A stretch of 20,926 bases of DNA from CAYRNC01 sp964425645 (GCA_964425645.1 CAYRNC010000021.1:1-20926), one strand, 5' to 3'. Shown: positions 1 through 8,780, counted from the stretch's first letter. Numbers and translations: made by a program. The notes: generated from the letters alone by a model not told the origin.

Positions 1-48
1 TCATGTTAGAATATTTAGCGTAGCAGCAAGTTTTAAGACGTAGGCATT

Positions 49-81
49 TCAAAGAGTGGGCATCCCCACTCTTTGATTTTT
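49..81 (+). terminator. Hairpin terminator or attenuator ahead of rimP
   Basis: A 12-bp perfect stem (49-60 with 65-76) closes a 4-base loop CATC and is followed by five T. This is a classic intrinsic terminator. It lies 50 bases before the rimP start, so it either ends the gene upstream of the window or attenuates transcription into the rimP-nusA cluster. I see no convincing promoter between it and rimP, which favours some read-through. Bases 1-48 hold no recognisable gene, only possible C-terminal codons of an unseen gene. Confidence 0.75.
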
Positions 82-130
82 ACGGCACATGCAAAAAGGA
101 CTATAAAGTTTGGTTTCAAAAGGAATAAAA

Positions 131-619
131 ATGAGCCGGAATAAAGTTCTGGAATCAGTTCGGGCTGAAGTGGAGCCGTTTTTAAAGCGGGAAGGATATG
201 TTCTTTATCATATAGATTATGTAAAAGAGGGCAAGGATCGCTTTCTCCGGGTTTTTATTGAAAAAGCTCCGGAACCCGATGAAAAGTGGCCGACTGATGT
301 GAGTATGGACGACTGTGAAAAAGTAAGTCGCTTTATAAGTGAAAGATTGGATGATCTTGATCCCATAAAGCACAACTATTTTCTTGAAGTATCTTCCCCC
401 GGTCTTGACAGGCCCCTTCTAAAGGACGAAGATTACGTAAGATATGCAGGAAGCCTTGTGGATGTCCGTCTGTATAAGAGTATCGATGGGAAAAAAGTGT
501 TTACAGGACGCCTTATAAAATTTGAGGAGGATATTTTTCAAATTGAAGAGGAATGCGGTAAGGTGCTTTCCATTCCTTGCAGTAATATTTCCCTTATAAG
601 ATTGACCGTTGTGTTTTAA
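131..619 (+). CDS. rimP: Ribosome maturation factor RimP
   Basis: The 162-residue product is a cytoplasmic factor that acts in late maturation of the 30S ribosomal subunit. The family signature VSSPGLDRPL is present in the middle of the protein, followed by the C-terminal SH3-like beta domain (GKKVFTGRLIKFEED). Length is normal for the family. I chose ATG 131 because AAAGGA lies 6 bases upstream. A TTG at 110 in the same frame also has an AAGGA upstream and would add seven residues not expected in the family. It is the first gene of the cluster. The nusA ribosome binding site overlaps its stop codon, so the two are probably co-transcribed and coupled. Confidence 0.95.
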   Translation: MSRNKVLESVRAEVEPFLKREGYVLYHIDYVKEGKDRFLRVFIEKAPEPDEKWPTDVSMDDCEKVSRFISERLDDLDPIKHNYFLEVSSPGLDRPLLKDEDYVRYAGSLVDVRLYKSIDGKKVFTGRLIKFEEDIFQIEEECGKVLSIPCSNISLIRLTVVF

Positions 620-636
620 GGAGGATCAGGCTGAAA

Positions 637-1749
637 ATGAACAAGGAGTTTATCCTGGCGATTGACGAATTGGAAAAGGAAAAGGAGATATCAAAGGATC
701 TCCTTATAGAAGCTATAGAATCTGCGTTGGTATCTGCATATAAAAAGAACTATGGAACATCTCAAAATGTTCGTGTGAGCATCGATAAAGATGTGGGTGA
801 TATAGATGTACTGATGAGAAAGGATGTAGTAAGCGATGTCTCTGATCCATTGACTGAAGTTTCATTAGATGAAGCAAAAAGTATCGACCCGGAATACGAA
901 TTGGGCGATGTTATCGAATACCAGGTGACCCCAAAGGATTTCGGAAGGATTGCAGCCCAAACGGCAAAACAGGTTGTGGTACAACGCATTCGGGAAGCCG
1001 AAAGAGGCATGATATATGATGATTTCATAAATAGACAAAGTGAGGTTGCGACAGGCATTATTCACAGATTAAGCAATGAGACCGTCTTTGTTAACATTGG
1101 AAGGACTGAGGGCATACTGGCCGTTACAGAGCAGGTCAGAGGCGAAAAATATATTGTTAACAACCGCATTAAAGTATACATTATGGACGTTAAAAAGACA
1201 ACAAAAGGCCCCCAGGTATACCTGTCAAGATCACACCCAGGGTTGATTAAAAGACTTTTTGAGCTGGAAGTGCCTGAAATTCAAGACGGAATTGTCGAGA
1301 TCAAAAGCATAGCCAGAGAGGCCGGCTCAAGGACTAAATTAGCTGTTTATTCGGATGATGAAAATGTGGATGCAGTGGGTGCTTGTGTTGGTTCAAGGGG
1401 GAACAGAGTCCAGGCTGTAGTGGATGAACTCTTTGATGAAAAAATCGATATAATCAACTGGAGTGTAGATCCTAAAGATTTTATTAGCAATGCTCTTTCA
1501 CCTGCTAAAGCGGAGCATGTAATCATAGACGAGGAAGGAAGATCAGCTACGGTTATAGTACCGGATTATCTTTTATCTTTAGCAATAGGAAAAGAGGGCC
1601 AGAATGTGCGATTGGCTGCGAAGCTCTGCGGATGGAAGATAGATATTAAAAGTCATTCACAGTATGATTCCGATGAAAATATCGGGTCTGAGGAGGAGAC
1701 TGTCGCAGAGGTCGATTCCGTTAAAGAGGAAGCATCAGATGAAAACTAA
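637..1749 (+). CDS. nusA: Transcription termination/antitermination factor NusA
   Basis: NusA binds RNA polymerase and nascent RNA and modulates pausing, termination and antitermination. The 370-residue protein shows the N-terminal RNAP-binding domain (about 1-130), an S1 domain (about 133-200, starting VATGIIHRLSNETVFVNIG), KH1 with GSRGNR and KH2 with AIGKEGQNVRLAAKLCGWKI. An acidic tail of about 30 residues follows. The acidic repeats of proteobacterial NusA are absent, as is usual in Gram-positives. The start has AAGGAGG 12 bases upstream, overlapping the rimP stop. The 3' end overlaps ylxR by 11 bases, implying translational coupling. Confidence 0.97.
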   Translation: MNKEFILAIDELEKEKEISKDLLIEAIESALVSAYKKNYGTSQNVRVSIDKDVGDIDVLMRKDVVSDVSDPLTEVSLDEAKSIDPEYELGDVIEYQVTPKDFGRIAAQTAKQVVVQRIREAERGMIYDDFINRQSEVATGIIHRLSNETVFVNIGRTEGILAVTEQVRGEKYIVNNRIKVYIMDVKKTTKGPQVYLSRSHPGLIKRLFELEVPEIQDGIVEIKSIAREAGSRTKLAVYSDDENVDAVGACVGSRGNRVQAVVDELFDEKIDIINWSVDPKDFISNALSPAKAEHVIIDEEGRSATVIVPDYLLSLAIGKEGQNVRLAAKLCGWKIDIKSHSQYDSDENIGSEEETVAEVDSVKEEASDEN

Positions 1750-2050
1750 AACCAGGAAAATACCTATGCGGCGCTGCGTAGGCTGCATGGAATCCAAGCC
1801 AAAGAAGGAATTAGTGCGCATTCGTGTTTCGGAAGAAGGACAAATTGAAATAGATCCTACAGGAAAAGCCAAAGGGCGGGGACTTTATTTGTGCCCCAAT
1901 ACTGATTGTTTTTTGTCAGCAAGTAAAAAACGTGCAATATCAAGAGGCCTTAATATAGAAACGGACGAAGGTCAAATAGAAAGATTAGGAAAGGAACTGG
2001 CAAGCTATGCAGCAAAGAGTGACCGTTTATCCGGGACTTGCAAAAAATAG
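1739..2050 (+). CDS. ylxR: YlxR-family RNA-binding protein (RnpM-like)
   Basis: This 103-residue basic protein belongs to the YlxR (DUF448) family. The signature is present: PMRRCVGCMESKPKKELVRI near the N-terminus, then GRGLYLC and a second CxxxxC-like segment, then the KKRAISRGL helix. In Bacillus subtilis the homologue has been described as an RNase P modulator (RnpM) that binds RNase P RNA. Whether that holds here is inference. ATG 1739 is preferred: it gives the expected N-terminus, AGAGGA lies upstream, and it overlaps the end of nusA by 11 bases. The last 15 or so residues extend past the conserved domain and overlap the predicted ylxQ start. Confidence 0.9.
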   Translation: MKTKTRKIPMRRCVGCMESKPKKELVRIRVSEEGQIEIDPTGKAKGRGLYLCPNTDCFLSASKKRAISRGLNIETDEGQIERLGKELASYAAKSDRLSGTCKK

Positions 2051-2308
2051 AATAGCTTTGATTACAGGCTGCCGTTTCTGCTTCTATTATAAAAGGGAAA
2101 ATTCGGTTTCTGAATTGGCTGAGGGATGAGGGAAAAAATTTTAAAAATGAGCAAAATTGCATATGTTCGAAAAATACCGGTTTATGTCTTCGGAAAGAAA
2201 GAAACACTGTCTCAAATTACCGGCGAGATCGAAAGAGGGATTTTTGGTATAACTAACGAGCACCTTGCGTCGGCAATAATTAATGAGATTAAAGGGGCGG
2301 ACAGGTAG
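2007..2308 (+). pseudogene. ylxQ: Frame-broken YlxQ, L7Ae-family RNA-binding protein
   Basis: The slot between ylxR and infB should hold YlxQ (about 100 residues, L7Ae/eL8 fold). Matching pieces occur in all three forward frames. From ATG 2007: PGLAKNRIALITG, resembling GLAxxAGKLxSG. From about 2068 in the +1 frame: AAVSASIIKGKIRF, then RDEGKNFK. From about 2147 in the next frame: KIAYVRKIPVYVFGKKETLS to the stop at 2308, an unmistakable YlxQ C-terminus. No single frame spans the gene, so at least two frameshifts are needed. One may lie in the A5 run at 2143-2147. A ribosome binding site (AAGGA, about 1991) precedes ATG 2007. Either the gene is decayed or the draft has indel errors. The 60-residue ORF from 2126 holds only the C-terminal half. 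Confidence 0.7.
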
Positions 2309-2334
2309 CCTGAATAGCACTAGGAGGTATATGC

Positions 2335-5131
2335 ATGTCTAAAAAGGTATATGAATTAGCCAGGGAATTGGATATGGAAAGCAAGGAGCTGTTGGAAAAA
2401 ATCAAGGGCATGGGAATTGAGGCAAAAGGCCACAACAGCGTGCTTTCTGATATTGATGCAAAAGCGGTTGCTAACATCATCGTCCGAAATCGAAAAAANN
2501 NNNNNNNNNNNNNNNNNNNNNNNNNNNNNNNNNNNNNNNNNNNNNNNNNNNNNNTCGTCGTCCAAAGAAAAAGAGGTGAAAATCTCTGTAAAACCGGCAG
2601 CGGCGGCGGTGATGATGGGGATGCGAAAAAAGACCGAACGGAAGGACCGACAAGAATCCGGGCCTGTTTCTCAAAAGACGGAAACCCTTTCAAAAGGGAC
2701 CTCCGCGGCACGAACTTCTGCTGTTTCACCTCCACCGGGTACGCCGCTGCCAAGGGCCGCGATCACTCCGCCTTTGGGTATTCCTTTACCAAAATCCGAA
2801 TCAAAACAACCTATAAGGGAAGAATTGATAAAGAAGGAAAATTATCAGGAAACTGCGGAAATGCCGATAAAGGATATAGCAACAGAAACAGAACAGGTCA
2901 GGCCGATTCAGGAAAAAGAACTGTTAATACCGGAGAAGGATATGACGGAACCCGTAAAACATGATCCACCAAAGAAAAAAACTGAAGCCAAAACGGACAA
3001 GAAAGCGGTTAGGGCCAAAGATGCTAAAGGACCTGCCGGGCAGAAAAGCACGAAACCGTCGGAAGCCAAGGTTTCTAGGCCGATTGAACATAAAAAAGAG
3101 GATAGGCCCAAAAGGGATGATTCGAAGACAGAGGCAAAGAAAGAAACTCCGGGACGGCGCGCCAAACCCGATGACCCCAGGGCAAAAGAGGGCGTAAGAA
3201 AAAAACCTGACAGCAAAGGAAAAGCCGATAAGGCTGCTCCAAAACATGAGGTTAGAAAAAACAAAGATAGGCCCGGCTTGCCGTCAATGGAAAAACCGCC
3301 TGTCAGAAAACCACACAAGCAAAGATCCCAGAAACCCAAGGAACCTGATAAGGAGATAATTTTGGAAGAGCTTGAACCCGGAACAAAGATTGTAAATGTG
3401 CCTATAACAGTAAAAGGATTGTCCGAACAGATTGAAAAAAGCTCATCTGATGTGATTATGGCTCTTATGAAGCTTGGAATCATGGCAAATATCAATCAAA
3501 ATCTGGATGAAGACATGGTGGTTTTGCTTGGCGAGGAGCTGGGAATTCCCATTGTGGTTGATAAGATCGAGGAAGAGATAGTAGAGGAAGGCCTGGAGCT
3601 GTTTGAAGACAGTGAAGAGGATTTAACTGCCCGATCCCCTGTTATAACGGTAATGGGACATGTGGATCATGGCAAGACATCCCTTCTTGATGCGATACGA
3701 AAAACTAATGTAACAACGACGGAATCAGGAGGTATTACACAGCATATCGGAGCATCGGAGGCAGTAAGTAAAGGAAAGAAAATAGTATTTCTGGATACAC
3801 CGGGTCACGAAGCATTTACAACTATGCGTGCCCGGGGGGCCCATGTAACAGATATAGCGGTACTGGTAGTAGCCGCGGATGACAGCGTTAAACCCCAGAC
3901 TGTCGAATCTATAAGCCATGCTAAGGCGGCGGGCATTCCGGTCATTGTAGCTATTAATAAGATGGATAAGCCTGATGCAGATCCGCAGCGTGTAATGCAG
4001 GATCTTACCGAGCACGATATACTTGTCGAAGAATGGGGGGGAGAGACCATCTGTGTGCCGGTTTCGGCAAAAACCGGTGAAGGCATCTCCAATCTGCTTG
4101 AAATGATTTTGTTACAGGCGGAAGTTCTGGAACTTAAAGCAAATCCTGATAGGCTGGCGGCCGGAACGGTTATTGAGGCCAGACTTGATAAGGCTAAGGG
4201 TCCTGTTGCAACCCTGCTCGTTCTTAACGGAACACTGCATAGCGGTGATCCAGTGGTGGCAGGCACTTGCCACGGCCGGGTAAGGGCAATGACCAACTAT
4301 AAAGGAGACAGCATCAGGAATGCCGGTCCTGCTACAGCCGTTGAAATTACCGGCCTTACGGAGGTCCCTGAAGCCGGCGACGAATTTCATGCTGTTAAAG
4401 AGGATCGAATTGCCCGGGAAATTGCAGAACAAAGAAAGCTGAAACTGCGCGAAGAAATCATGGCAAGGAATGCCAGTGTAACACTTGAACAGCTGTTCAG
4501 TCAAATAAAAGAAGGGGAGGTGAAAGAGCTTAACCTGATCATAAAGGCCGACGTACAAGGCTCTGTGGGCGCATTGACCCAATCCCTTGAAAAACTGCAG
4601 ACAGAAAACGTTAAGGTGCGCATCATCCATACAGGAGTTGGAACGGTAACCGAATCTGACATCATGCTGGCAGGGACATCCAACGCTATTATAATAGGTT
4701 TCAATGTACGCCCAAGCAGCAATATTTCGGCGTTGGCGGAACGGGAAAAGGTGGAGATTCGCTCCTACAGAATAATATATGAAATTATTGATGATATTGA
4801 AGCCGCATTAAAAGGTCTGCTTGATCCTATCTATAAAGAAGTGATACTCGGAAAAGCGGAGATACGTAATATCTTTAAAGTTCCGGGTACAGGAATGGTC
4901 GGGGGAGCATATATACAGGAAGGCAAAGTCTTAAGGAACTCAGATATCAGGCTTTTGCGTGACGGTATAATCGTTTTCGAGGGCAAGATCTCATCTTTAA
5001 AAAGGTATAAGGATGATGTAAGAGAAGTTGCTCAAGGTTTTGAGTGTGGCATCGGTATCGAGAACTTTAACGACATAAAAGAAGGCGATATCGTTGAAGC
5101 ATATAAGATGGAAGAAATCATGAGGAAATAA
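2335..5131 (+). CDS. infB: Translation initiation factor IF-2 (interrupted by an N gap)
   Basis: IF-2 is the GTPase that brings initiator fMet-tRNA to the 30S subunit and promotes subunit joining. The start is set by AGGAGG 7 bases upstream. The IF2 N-terminal helical domain is at 2335-2490. A long Lys/Pro-rich disordered linker runs from 2555 to about 3350 and contains a repeated PP-G-PLP motif. A second IF2_N segment is at about 3416-3540. The G domain follows with GHVDHGKT (3656-3679), DTPGHEAF, NKMD and SAKTGEG, then domains II-IV to the stop. The reading frame before the N run differs from that after it, so the true gap length cannot be 56. It must leave remainder 1 on division by 3. I treat this as one intact gene with a mis-sized gap. 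Confidence 0.95.
2499..2554. other. Assembly gap (56 N) inside infB
   Basis: A run of N falls in the lysine-rich linker region of infB. The codon phase on the two sides disagrees, which shows the gap length is an estimate. Confidence 0.99.
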
Positions 5132-5132
5132 A

Positions 5133-5525
5133 ATGGGAAAAAGTTATCGATCATTCCGTCTGGGGGAGGAAATACGCAGGATAATCGGCAATCTGTTGCT
5201 GTTTGAATTAAAGGATCCAAGGCTATCCGGTATAGTCAGCGTTTCCGCTGTTAACGTGACTCAGGATAACAGTTTAGCTACCGTATATATCAGCGTACTT
5301 TGTGATGATGATGCTGAAGCCTCCAAAGCTAAAAGGGAAGAGGTTATAGAAGCTTTTCGGGGCGCTAAGGGACTGATAAGAAAAGAGATCGCTAAACAGA
5401 TTAAATTAAGACACGCCCCGGATCTCGCATTTATGATAGATACATCCATGGAATACGGAAGACACATATCTAAAGTGATTGACGATCTTGTAATAGGCAA
5501 AGAAAAAGAAGATGAAGAAAAATAA
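5133..5525 (+). CDS. rbfA: Ribosome-binding factor A
   Basis: RbfA is a small KH-type cold-shock protein that binds the 30S subunit and helps process the 16S rRNA 5' end. The 130-residue product has the family N-terminus (RSFRLGEEIRRIIGNLL), the LKDPRLSGIVSVSAVNVTQD strand region, and the C-terminal RHAPDLAFMIDTSMEYGRHI. Length is normal. The start codon lies one base after the infB stop, with GAGGA at 5122-5126 inside the end of infB, so translation is probably coupled. The 3' end overlaps nrnA by 14 bases. The acidic Lys/Glu tail is typical of the family. Confidence 0.96.
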   Translation: MGKSYRSFRLGEEIRRIIGNLLLFELKDPRLSGIVSVSAVNVTQDNSLATVYISVLCDDDAEASKAKREEVIEAFRGAKGLIRKEIAKQIKLRHAPDLAFMIDTSMEYGRHISKVIDDLVIGKEKEDEEK

Positions 5526-6495
5526 TTCCAGTCTAAAGGAAATTAGCGGCCTTATTCTTGAAGGAGAAAGGTTTCTTTTGTTTCCCCATATTCATATAGA
5601 TGGTGATGCTTTAGGCTCCTCGGTTGCTTTATGCCGAACAATGCGAAAAGCCGGGAAAGCGGCCCACATTCTCATTGAAGAGGATCTTCCTTCAAACATC
5701 GCTTTTTTGGATGAAGGGTTTTGTATAAGATCTGAGGATGTCAAGGACCATAAATATATGTCTATAGCTTTGGACTGCAGCGACGCAGGGCGGTTGGGGA
5801 TACGTAAACGATTTTTTTTTGACGGAGAAAAAACTGTAAGCATTGACCATCATATTACGTTTCATCCTTTTGCCGAATATAATTATGCAGACGAAAATGC
5901 TTCGGCTGTCGGGGAGATAATTTTCCGCCTGCTGAAACTCATGAAAGTCGACATAGACGCTTCTGTCGCCGAAGCTCTTTATGCTGCCATTGCTACCGAT
6001 ACAGGAAATTTTCAGTATTCAAATACGACGGCAGAAAGCCACAGAATAGCGGCTTCGCTTTTCGATGTCGGCATGGACCATAATAAGGTGACTTTGGAAG
6101 TTTATCAGAACCAGAAGGCTGAAAAGGTGAAAATAATGGGTAAGGCTTACGGAACACTTGAATTCTTTTACAGCGGCAAAGGCTGCATTGCCTGTGTCAC
6201 TCAGGAAATGCTAAAAGATGCAGGTGCCATAATGAGCGAAACTGACGGCATTGTGGAGCAGATCAGGAATATAAACGGCGTTGAAATAGCTATCCTTCTA
6301 AAAGAGGAAAAGGATGTGATTAAGGTGGGGCTGCGTGCAAAAACGCAGGCTGACGTATCTTTGATTGCCGAACAACTGGGTGGAGGCGGTCACAAAAAAG
6401 CTGCCGGCTGCAGCATCCAGGGAAACATTGAAAATGCGAAAGCAATTCTTATCGATGCCGCAACAGCGCACCTATCGAATCTTCTTTGGCGGTGA
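5512..6495 (+). CDS. nrnA: DHH-family nanoRNase / pAp phosphatase NrnA
   Basis: NrnA degrades 2-5 nt RNA oligomers and dephosphorylates pAp, using two Mn ions. The 327-residue protein has the DHH-subfamily motifs: HIHIDGD (residues 26-32), ALDCSD (D88, D91), IDHH (D112-H114), a mid-protein GNFQYSNT region (motif IV D is in TDTGN), and the DHHA1 RNA-binding signature GGGGHKKAAGC near the C-terminus. It starts 14 bases inside rbfA with no strong ribosome binding site, so coupled translation is likely. Placement between rbfA and truB is typical of Firmicutes. All metal ligands appear intact. Confidence 0.94.
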   Translation: MKKNNSSLKEISGLILEGERFLLFPHIHIDGDALGSSVALCRTMRKAGKAAHILIEEDLPSNIAFLDEGFCIRSEDVKDHKYMSIALDCSDAGRLGIRKRFFFDGEKTVSIDHHITFHPFAEYNYADENASAVGEIIFRLLKLMKVDIDASVAEALYAAIATDTGNFQYSNTTAESHRIAASLFDVGMDHNKVTLEVYQNQKAEKVKIMGKAYGTLEFFYSGKGCIACVTQEMLKDAGAIMSETDGIVEQIRNINGVEIAILLKEEKDVIKVGLRAKTQADVSLIAEQLGGGGHKKAAGCSIQGNIENAKAILIDAATAHLSNLLWR

Positions 6496-7433
6496 TGGGT
6501 TTGAGAGGGATTATTAATATGCTTAAGCCGGCCGGTATGACATCTTCTGACGGGGTATATCATTTAAGAAGGTTGATCGGCCAAAAAAAGATAGGTCATG
6601 CAGGAACCTTGGATCCTATGGCTACAGGCGTACTGCCGCTGTGCATAGGCGGAGCCACCAGAATTATTGATTATCTGGATCTGGATAAAAAAGAGTACCG
6701 CTGTGAAATGCAATTAGGTGTTGTAACGGATACCTGGGATATTTGGGGAAATATTGTTAAATGTAAAATAGACAGTGTACCGCCTGTTTCTGTAAAGGAA
6801 ATTGAGGATGCGCTGTTAAATTTTTCGGGGGAAATCTATCAAATGCCGCCCATGTATTCCTCTGTGAGAATCAAGGGGAAGCATTTATATGAGTATGCAA
6901 GAAACAATCAAAAGGTCGAAGCGGAAAAGCGTCCGGTAATTATTTACGACATCAGCCTCGTCAGTTATCATCCTTCTTCGGGAAGAGTCTTTTTTGATGT
7001 AACCTGTTCAAAAGGAACATATATCCGAAGCATTTGCCACGAAGCAGGTGAGATGTTAGGCTGCGGAGCGGCGATGAGTTTTCTTTTGCGGAAAAGAACC
7101 GGATCATTTCTTCTTCAGGATGCGGCTACCGTTGAGGATTTACATTTTGATTGGCGCCGATATCTGATGCCTATCGATTATCCTTTACAGGATTTAGGTA
7201 GCATTGATATTCCTAAAATAAGGAGGCAATGGTTTTGTAACGGGGGATATTTGAGGCCGGAAGAAGTCAGAATCATAAAAAGACCGTCTTTTGGCGCAAT
7301 ACCGTCACACATTAATACAAGAGGCGGCTTAGACCGAGCCTACAAAGTATATTGTGATGGAGGGTTCTTGGGCATAATGCTATACGATCAAAATGGCGGA
7401 ATATTTGTTGCAGATAAAGTATTTAATGGATAG
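6495..7433 (+). CDS. truB: tRNA pseudouridine-55 synthase TruB
   Basis: TruB makes pseudouridine 55 in the T-loop of tRNAs. The 312-residue product carries the catalytic motif HAGTLDPMATGVLPL with D40 as nucleophile, then VTDTWDIWG, MPPMYSSVRIKGKHLYEYAR and CSKGTYIRSI. A C-terminal PUA-like region closes the protein. Start choice: TTG 6486, GTG 6492 and ATG 6495 are all in frame. I took ATG 6495 because it sits on the nrnA stop (TGATG), a common re-initiation arrangement, and gives the expected N-terminus GLRGIINMLKPAGMTSSDGV. No clear ribosome binding site is visible, which supports coupling. Confidence 0.95.
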   Translation: MGLRGIINMLKPAGMTSSDGVYHLRRLIGQKKIGHAGTLDPMATGVLPLCIGGATRIIDYLDLDKKEYRCEMQLGVVTDTWDIWGNIVKCKIDSVPPVSVKEIEDALLNFSGEIYQMPPMYSSVRIKGKHLYEYARNNQKVEAEKRPVIIYDISLVSYHPSSGRVFFDVTCSKGTYIRSICHEAGEMLGCGAAMSFLLRKRTGSFLLQDAATVEDLHFDWRRYLMPIDYPLQDLGSIDIPKIRRQWFCNGGYLRPEEVRIIKRPSFGAIPSHINTRGGLDRAYKVYCDGGFLGIMLYDQNGGIFVADKVFNG

Positions 7434-7445
7434 GATCTATAGAAG

Positions 7446-8387
7446 ATGAAGCTTTTTACATCCTTGGATGAAATACAAAACATGGAGAAAACAGTAGTTG
7501 CTCTAGGCAATTTTGACGGTGTTCATAAGGGTCATCAAGAGTTGATTCGCAGGACAGTCAATACTGCAATTTCAGCGAATCTTAAAAGTGCCGTTTTCAC
7601 CTTTAACAACCACCCTAAAAATGTGCTTACCGATAGAAATGCAGTAAAAAACATTTTGTATTTCGATGATAAAATCAAGATTTTATACGATCTGGGTGTT
7701 GAATATATTGTTTCCATAGATTTTGATTACGAAATTCAGACTATGGGAGCCGGTGATTTTATAAACAAGATCTTGATCGACACGCTCAATATGAAGGAAG
7801 CATACTGCGGCTTTAATTATCGCTTCGGCTACAAAGGAGATGGATCACCCAAGATCCTTATGAATGTCGGTCTTGAAAAGGGCTTTGGTATTCACGTTCT
7901 GGAGCCATATATGGTAAGAGGAAAAATTGTAAGCAGCACGTTGATACGTAAACACATCAGCAATGGAAATGTAGACAAGTGCCTTGCTTTTATGGGGCGC
8001 TACTACAGCACCCGGGGAACCGTTGTACACGGTAATAAGGTTGGAAGGAATATAGGGTTTCCAACTTCCAATATTACGATAGATGAAGAAATGGTGACCC
8101 CTGCAAACGGCGTATACATCACTTTATGTAACTATAATGGAGTAAAATACCCAAGCGTTACTAATGTGGGGGTAAAACCTACCGTAAAACAGCTTGACAA
8201 GGTTAAAAATATGGAAACCCATATATTCGGGTTCGATAAAGATATATACGGCAGGCAGATAAAAGTGGAGTTTCTTGAAAGAATAAGGGAAGAAATCAGA
8301 TTTGACACCTTTGAGGCGCTGTCTGAGCAGATCCAACGGGATTGCTTGACAGCTGCTGCCTACCATGGTATCATTAACCGTCAATAA
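7446..8387 (+). CDS. ribF: Bifunctional riboflavin kinase / FAD synthetase
   Basis: RibF phosphorylates riboflavin to FMN and adenylylates FMN to FAD. The N-terminal nucleotidyltransferase domain shows GNFDGVHKGH (residues 21-30), FTFNNHPKNV, and the SSTLIRKHI motif (163-171). The C-terminal flavokinase domain shows GRNIGFPTSNI (200-210), PANGVY (219-224) and NVGVKPT. The 313-residue length matches the bifunctional prokaryotic form. It follows truB by 12 bases with a modest AGGA upstream. A ribF-rpsO-pnp order is common in Firmicutes. Nothing is missing from either active site as far as I can read it. Confidence 0.95.
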   Translation: MKLFTSLDEIQNMEKTVVALGNFDGVHKGHQELIRRTVNTAISANLKSAVFTFNNHPKNVLTDRNAVKNILYFDDKIKILYDLGVEYIVSIDFDYEIQTMGAGDFINKILIDTLNMKEAYCGFNYRFGYKGDGSPKILMNVGLEKGFGIHVLEPYMVRGKIVSSTLIRKHISNGNVDKCLAFMGRYYSTRGTVVHGNKVGRNIGFPTSNITIDEEMVTPANGVYITLCNYNGVKYPSVTNVGVKPTVKQLDKVKNMETHIFGFDKDIYGRQIKVEFLERIREEIRFDTFEALSEQIQRDCLTAAAYHGIINRQ

Positions 8388-8389
8388 TA

Positions 8390-8452
8390 CCTACGGCTTG
8401 GTCCTTCACTTCTCCGATGGGGTACTCGGCGGTAGGCGAATAAAAAAAGGAG
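8390..8452 (+). promoter_or_regulatory. Candidate structured rpsO leader (S15 autoregulation)
   Basis: The short spacer before rpsO can fold: CCTAC (8390-8394) pairs with GTAGG (8432-8436), enclosing a hairpin CCGA (8414-8417)/TCGG (8426-8429) and a T/C-rich strand. An A7 run and the AAGGAG ribosome binding site follow directly. Ribosomal protein S15 represses its own mRNA through structured leaders in many bacteria, with unrelated structures in different groups. The folding is seen in the sequence; the regulatory role is inferred from position. Confidence 0.4.
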
Positions 8453-8459
8453 AAAAACT

Positions 8460-8726
8460 ATGATCAGTATGGGAAAAAAAGTTGAAATCATGAAGGAGTA
8501 TATGACGCATGAAGGGGACACCGGCTCCCCGGAAGTGCAAATTGCATTATTGACCTATCGCATCAATGACCTTAACGAGCATTTGAAAATTCATAAAAAA
8601 GACCATCATTCCAGAAGGGGTCTTCTTAAGATGGTAGGTAAAAGAAGGAATATGCTAAATTATTTACGCAACAAGGATGTGGAGCGTTACAGAACCCTGA
8701 TAGCGCGTTTAGGATTAAGAAAATAG
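8460..8726 (+). CDS. rpsO: 30S ribosomal protein S15
   Basis: S15 is a primary 16S rRNA-binding protein of the 30S platform and forms a bridge to the 50S subunit. The 88-residue product has the conserved core: HEGDTGSPEVQIALLTYRIN, LNEHLKIHKKDHHSRRGLL, KMVGKRRNMLNYLRNKD and the C-terminal YRTLIARLGLRK. The start has AAGGAG 7 bases upstream. The usual length is 88-89 residues. A structured leader precedes it and a strong hairpin follows it before pnp. Confidence 0.98.
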   Translation: MISMGKKVEIMKEYMTHEGDTGSPEVQIALLTYRINDLNEHLKIHKKDHHSRRGLLKMVGKRRNMLNYLRNKDVERYRTLIARLGLRK

Positions 8727-8733
8727 AGGGAAG

Positions 8734-8764
8734 ATAAAGGCGGGGGCATCCCCGTCTTTATTCC
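8734..8764 (+). terminator. Hairpin between rpsO and pnp (leaky terminator)
   Basis: A 12-bp stem (8734-8745 with 8750-8761, one G·U pair) with loop GCAT lies 8 bases after the rpsO stop. The tail after the stem is only a short T/C stretch, so termination is probably partial and some transcription continues into pnp. The top of the stem-loop, GGGCATCCCC, is the same as in the hairpin before rimP. Confidence 0.6.
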
Positions 8765-8780
8765 ATATACATTAAAACAA

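Noticed and set aside
110..130. TTG start seven codons upstream of rimP ATG
   Set aside because: It has a possible ribosome binding site, but ATG 131 has a better-spaced one and gives the normal family N-terminus.
2126..2308. Stand-alone 60-residue protein
   Set aside because: Its sequence is the C-terminal half of YlxQ, and the missing half is readable upstream in other frames.
2908..3495. 195-residue open frame on the minus strand inside infB
   Set aside because: It lies opposite the repetitive Lys/Pro-rich linker of IF-2, has no domain I recognise and no context; composition bias alone opens such frames.
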